This document shows, piece after piece, positions 60,951 to 64,000 of a DNA stretch of 64,000 bases. Under the pieces are notes generated by a model, which worked only from the letters and a program-made list of their open reading frames with translations, searched no databases and was not told the origin of the DNA. The first letter of the stretch is position 1; each line of letters opens with the position of its first letter. Source of the stretch: CAVXXD01 sp963765625 (GTDB lineage Bacteria > Actinomycetota > Geothermincolia > Geothermincolales > Geothermincolaceae); contig CAVXXD010000017.1 in assembly GCA_963765625.1 (NCBI GenBank), positions 1 through 64,000 of the forward strand. Reading direction: 5' to 3'. Made by a program: the position numbers and the translations under genes.

Positions 60951-61686
60951 CGTATTCAAGCGGCAGCGCCGCACCAGGGCTTTCTGGGTGATGGTGGCCA
61001 TATTCCTGTTTCTGACGGTCGCTAATTACGTTATCGCCGTTCTTCAGAAAGAGGTCGTGGTGGGACACGACTATGCCGCTTTTATCTGGGATAACAGCGG
61101 CCTGGTCCCGGTTCTCTGCATGCTGCTGACCGTCGCCCTGGCGCAGAGCAGCGTCTCTTACGAGATCGGCAAGTCCACCATTCACCTCATCCTGGCCCGG
61201 CCCGTTTCGCCGGAGGAATGCATGACCGGGATGTACGCCGGATCACTAATCTCCATACTCGTACCTTACCTGGTGCTGTCCATGGTCTCCCTGGCCGGCA
61301 TGGCGGCAGTGACCGGTTCCTACCTGGGGCAGGCCCTGGCCGCCATATTTCTGTTCATGCTGCCGCTGGCCCTGCTCACCGTCATCGTCACCACCTTCAG
61401 CGCCTGGATGTCCGGGGCCATAGCCGGCATGCTCGGATTTGCCCTGTTCATCTTCAGTTTCTTCAGCGCCAGCATGGACAGTCTGGCTGAACGGGTAAAC
61501 ATCGGTTATGCCGTACCCCTGCGCGTCATCAACTTCTTTTCCATGCGGCTGGACGCCTATTTTGACTCGGTGCACTCGCTCTTTACCGGGCAGGCGATGG
61601 CCTGGAGGCCCCTGGTGTGGGAGGCCGGTTATGCTATCATTATCGTCGCCTTGGGCATAAGCGTTTTTCGTTATAGAAAGGTGTGA
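60925..61686 (+). CDS. ABC-2-type transporter permease
   Basis: The 253 residues have six hydrophobic helices typical of ABC-2 permeases (FWVMVAIFLFLTVANYVI, SLISILVPYLVLSMVSLAG, FLFMLPLALLTVIVTTFSAW). An extracytoplasmic or cytoplasmic segment contains GKSTIHLILARPVSPEECMTG, a common ABC-2 loop. It works with the ATPase gene that overlaps it. The stop TGA overlaps the gltX ATG (TGATG). Confidence 0.88.
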   Translation: MKVLTLGLNVFKRQRRTRAFWVMVAIFLFLTVANYVIAVLQKEVVVGHDYAAFIWDNSGLVPVLCMLLTVALAQSSVSYEIGKSTIHLILARPVSPEECMTGMYAGSLISILVPYLVLSMVSLAGMAAVTGSYLGQALAAIFLFMLPLALLTVIVTTFSAWMSGAIAGMLGFALFIFSFFSASMDSLAERVNIGYAVPLRVINFFSMRLDAYFDSVHSLFTGQAMAWRPLVWEAGYAIIIVALGISVFRYRKV

Positions 61687-63132
61687 TGGTCTTGCGTTTG
61701 AGGTTCGCCCCCAGCCCCACCGGGTACCTGCATATCGGGAGCGCGCGCACCGCGCTCTACAACTACCTCCTGGCCCGCGCCAACCAGGGGGTTTTCATCC
61801 TGCGCATCGAGGACACCGACCAGTCCCGTTCCACCGAGGAGGCTATCGATTCCATCATCGACGACCTGAAATGGCTGGGGCTGGAATGGGACGAGGGGCC
61901 GGACATCGGCGGGGCTTACGGCCCCTACCGGCAGACCGAGAGGATGGAGCTTTACCGTGAGGCGGCCCACCGGATCCTGGAGGCGGGCAGCGCCTACCGC
62001 TGTTTCTGTGAGCCCGGCAAGGCTGAAGAAGCCGGCACGCCCAAGGGATAGGGACCGGAGCCCCTGCGGGTGCCGGGAACTGACGGAGGAAGAAGCTGTC
62101 GCGAAGGAGGCCACCGGAGTGTCTTATGCCGTCAGGTTCAAGGCGCCCGCAGGAGTCACGGAGTTTGACGACGCCATTCTGGGGAATATCTCCTTCGACA
62201 ATTCATCGGTGGAGGATTTCGTGTTGTTGAGGCGGGACGGCGTGGCCACCTATCACCTGGCCGTGGTCATAGACGACCTGGGCATGGAGATAACCCACGT
62301 CATCAGGGGGGCGGACCATGTCTCCAACACCCCCAAGCAGATCCTCGTATACCGGGCTCTGGGACAGGAGCCGCCGGTCTTCGCCCACATGCCGCTGACA
62401 GTGGGGGCCGACGGCAAGCCCCTTTCCAAGCGTCACGGCGACGTCGCCCTGAGCCGCTACCGCGAGCAGGGTTTCCTGCCCGAGGCCATGATAAATTACT
62501 TCGCCCTGCTGGGCTGGTCGCTGGACGACTCCACCACCCTCATCGACAAGGAGACGCTCATCGCCAACTTCAGCCTGGAAAGGGTCTCCGCCAACCCGGG
62601 CACCTGGGACATGCAGAAACTGCTCTGGATGAACGGCCAGTATATAATGGGCCTCGCGGAAGAGGACCTCGAGGAGCGGCTGGCACCTTTCATGACCGGG
62701 GCGGGCCTGTACGAACCGGGCGACGGGGATGCGCGCGCCATCCTTGGCCGGGTGGTGCCGCTCATACGAGAGAGGCTCAAGACGCTGAACGAAGCACCGG
62801 CGCTCACCGCCTTCTTCTTCCGGGATATCGAGCTGGACGCGCCTTCCCGGGAGTTGCTGCGAGGCGGGAAAGCCGTACTCGTGCTGGAAGAAGCGATGCG
62901 GCGCCTGGAATCCCTCGACCCCTTCGACGCAACCACCATCGAGGGCGCGCTGCGGGAGGCGGCCGCTTTCCTGGAGATGAAGCCGCGCGACGCCTTCCAG
63001 CCCATCCGGTTGGCCATCACCTCCAGCAAGGTCAGCCCACCGTTGTTCGAGTCGATGGAGATAGTCGGGCGAGATCGGTGCCTGGAGCTCCTTGAGCGCA
63101 CCTCGAGACTGGCAGGGGAAGCCGGGACGTGA
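61686..63132 (+). CDS. gltX: Glutamyl-tRNA synthetase, frame break near 62049
   Basis: ATG 61686 overlaps the permease stop. The corrected product has about 482 residues, normal for GluRS. The HIGH motif is PTGYLHIGSARTALYNYL, and the KMSKS-type loop is KPLSKRHGDVAL. Other family landmarks are RIEDTDQSRS, DDLKWLGLEWDEGPD and ITHVIRGADHVSNTPKQI. An extra T at about 62049 in AAGGGATAGGG stops the frame after TPKG; without it the frame reads TPKGRDRSPCGCREL. As GluRS is essential, an error in the sequence is likely. It may be non-discriminating and charge tRNA-Gln as well, which cannot be judged here. Confidence 0.95.
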
Positions 63133-63896
63133 GATTACGCTGGTTGGGGACGGCGGGGTTCGAGTTCGCGAGCGGAGACACCCGCCTGCTCTTAGACCCT
63201 TACCTGACCCGCAACCCCCGCGCACTACCCGTTCAGGAACTTAAACCAATCGACTTCTCCACGGCCGAAGCTGTCCTTATTACCCACGGCCATTTCGACC
63301 ACGCCTACGACGTGCCGCGAATAGCCCTTGCCAGCGGATGCCGCGTCTATGCTTCCTCCATGACCTGCCGCCGGCTGGCCCGGAGAAGCGTGCCGAAAGA
63401 GCAGCTTAACGTGGTGGAGGCCCCGGACTTCTTTGAAGTCGGACCCTTTCGCATCAAGGCGGTGCCCTCGCGCCATATCACCTTCGACCTGCCCCTGATC
63501 ACCCGGACCGGGCTGCGCATCCTGCCTCACCTGTTCGAGTTTGTCGGGAGAGGTACGGCCTTTTATCCGGCCGGGGATGTCTTCGGCTACCTGATCGAAG
63601 TCGAGAGGAAGGTCATGTACCACATCGGCAGCGCCTGGCTGAACATGGACGTTCTCAAAGAGCAGGAGTTGGATGTGTTTTTTGTCCCGGTACAGGGGCA
63701 TACCGATATAGCTGAGATCTCCGCAGGGATGGCTTGCGAATTGAAGCCCCGCATGGTGGTGCCCCACCACCATGACGACTTTTACCCGCCCTTAAGCCGA
63801 ACCATCGACCTGGAGCCCTTCAGACGGAAACTCTTTGAAGCCATGCCCCACGTGCGCCTGGTCGCGCCCACGATCAACCAGTGGGTCGAGGTGTAG
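63129..63896 (+). CDS. Metallo-beta-lactamase-fold hydrolase
   Basis: GTG 63129 overlaps the gltX stop (GTGA). The 255 residues show the zinc motif THGHFDHAYD (H-x-H-x-D-H), the second-shell SRHITFDL, the middle YHIGSAWLNM where a metal Asp/His would usually sit, and the C-terminal VVPHHHDDFYPP. It resembles UlaG/YjiT-type MBL-fold proteins (RWLGTAGFEF; LLLDPYLT). Substrate is unknown. Confidence 0.87.
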   Translation: MRLRWLGTAGFEFASGDTRLLLDPYLTRNPRALPVQELKPIDFSTAEAVLITHGHFDHAYDVPRIALASGCRVYASSMTCRRLARRSVPKEQLNVVEAPDFFEVGPFRIKAVPSRHITFDLPLITRTGLRILPHLFEFVGRGTAFYPAGDVFGYLIEVERKVMYHIGSAWLNMDVLKEQELDVFFVPVQGHTDIAEISAGMACELKPRMVVPHHHDDFYPPLSRTIDLEPFRRKLFEAMPHVRLVAPTINQWVEV

Positions 63897-63932
63897 AGAA
63901 GGGACAGCCGCGGTTCCGGCGAATTCTTCTTT

Positions 63933-64000
63933 ATGAGAAAGATCCGTGCCGCCTGGTTTTTCATCGTTTGCTTCGCAGCCCTGATCACCGTCTCTCTCTT
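63933..64000 (+). CDS. Start of an exported or membrane protein, cut by the window end
   Basis: ATG 63933 opens RKIRAAWFFIVCFAALITVS, a typical signal peptide or membrane anchor, running off the window. No clear ribosome-binding site is seen (GAATTCTTCTTT precedes it), so support is limited. Confidence 0.45.
   Translation, partial: MRKIRAAWFFIVCFAALITVSL

Overview
This window looks like a chromosomal contig from a GC-rich, Gram-positive, anaerobic bacterium. The evidence is LPxTG-type (LPYTG) surface proteins, several probable leaderless starts, the rplU-rpmA-obg block and many ferredoxin-like and corrinoid redox proteins. An uncultured anaerobic actinobacterial lineage (OPB41/Geothermincolia-like) fits best, but that is inference, since no rRNA or strong phylogenetic marker was compared. 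I saw no tRNA, rRNA, prophage, IS element or CRISPR array.

Layout. (1) 1-5.4 kb holds two sortase-type surface proteins. The second lies behind three tandem c-di-GMP-II riboswitches, each with its own terminator, and carries five nearly identical 306-bp repeats. (2) 5.4-15.9 kb holds a TetR-SCP2 regulator, an MFS transporter, a hybrid sensor kinase, a methyltransferase, a QueG-like Fe-S protein, a GlcD/HdrD-like oxidase pair and a DMT-family membrane protein. (3) 16-27 kb holds two CxCCxCCC ferredoxins, a PaaK-like CoA ligase, a DapA-like aldolase, a URO-D/corrinoid methyltransferase pair, a DUF362 surface protein, a DUF1638 protein and an SDR. (4) 27-37 kb is a CoA-thioester catabolic operon controlled by a MerR-TetR fusion: thiolase-like/DUF35 pair, amidohydrolase, enoyl-CoA hydratase, acyl-CoA dehydrogenase, old-yellow-enzyme reductase, acyl-CoA synthetase and a second URO-D protein. 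(5) 37-44.7 kb is a translationally coupled molybdopterin oxidoreductase / reductive-dehalogenase-like / molybdopterin oxidoreductase trio, then a third CxCCxCCC ferredoxin and a GMC oxidoreductase. (6) 44.8-56.8 kb holds a GGDEF-STAND-TPR protein, two Wzz/BY-kinase exopolysaccharide regulators, lipoproteins, a secreted repeat protein and a nucleotidyltransferase. (7) 56.9-64 kb is housekeeping: rpmA, rplU, obg, a membrane protein, an ABC transporter, gltX and an MBL-fold hydrolase.

How it fits together. The centre reads as an anaerobic degradation island for an unknown, probably ring-containing or branched acid: CoA activation, beta-oxidation-like steps, a putative retro-aldolase, Mo/W redox or hydratase chemistry, and dedicated ferredoxins. 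The flanks encode cell-surface and exopolysaccharide functions that c-di-GMP could coordinate, with a GGDEF protein and c-di-GMP riboswitches in the same window.

Caution. At least eleven genes, including the normally essential obg and gltX, carry single-base indels. The simplest explanation is residual sequencing or assembly error, so these genes are annotated as intact loci with a reading-frame break.
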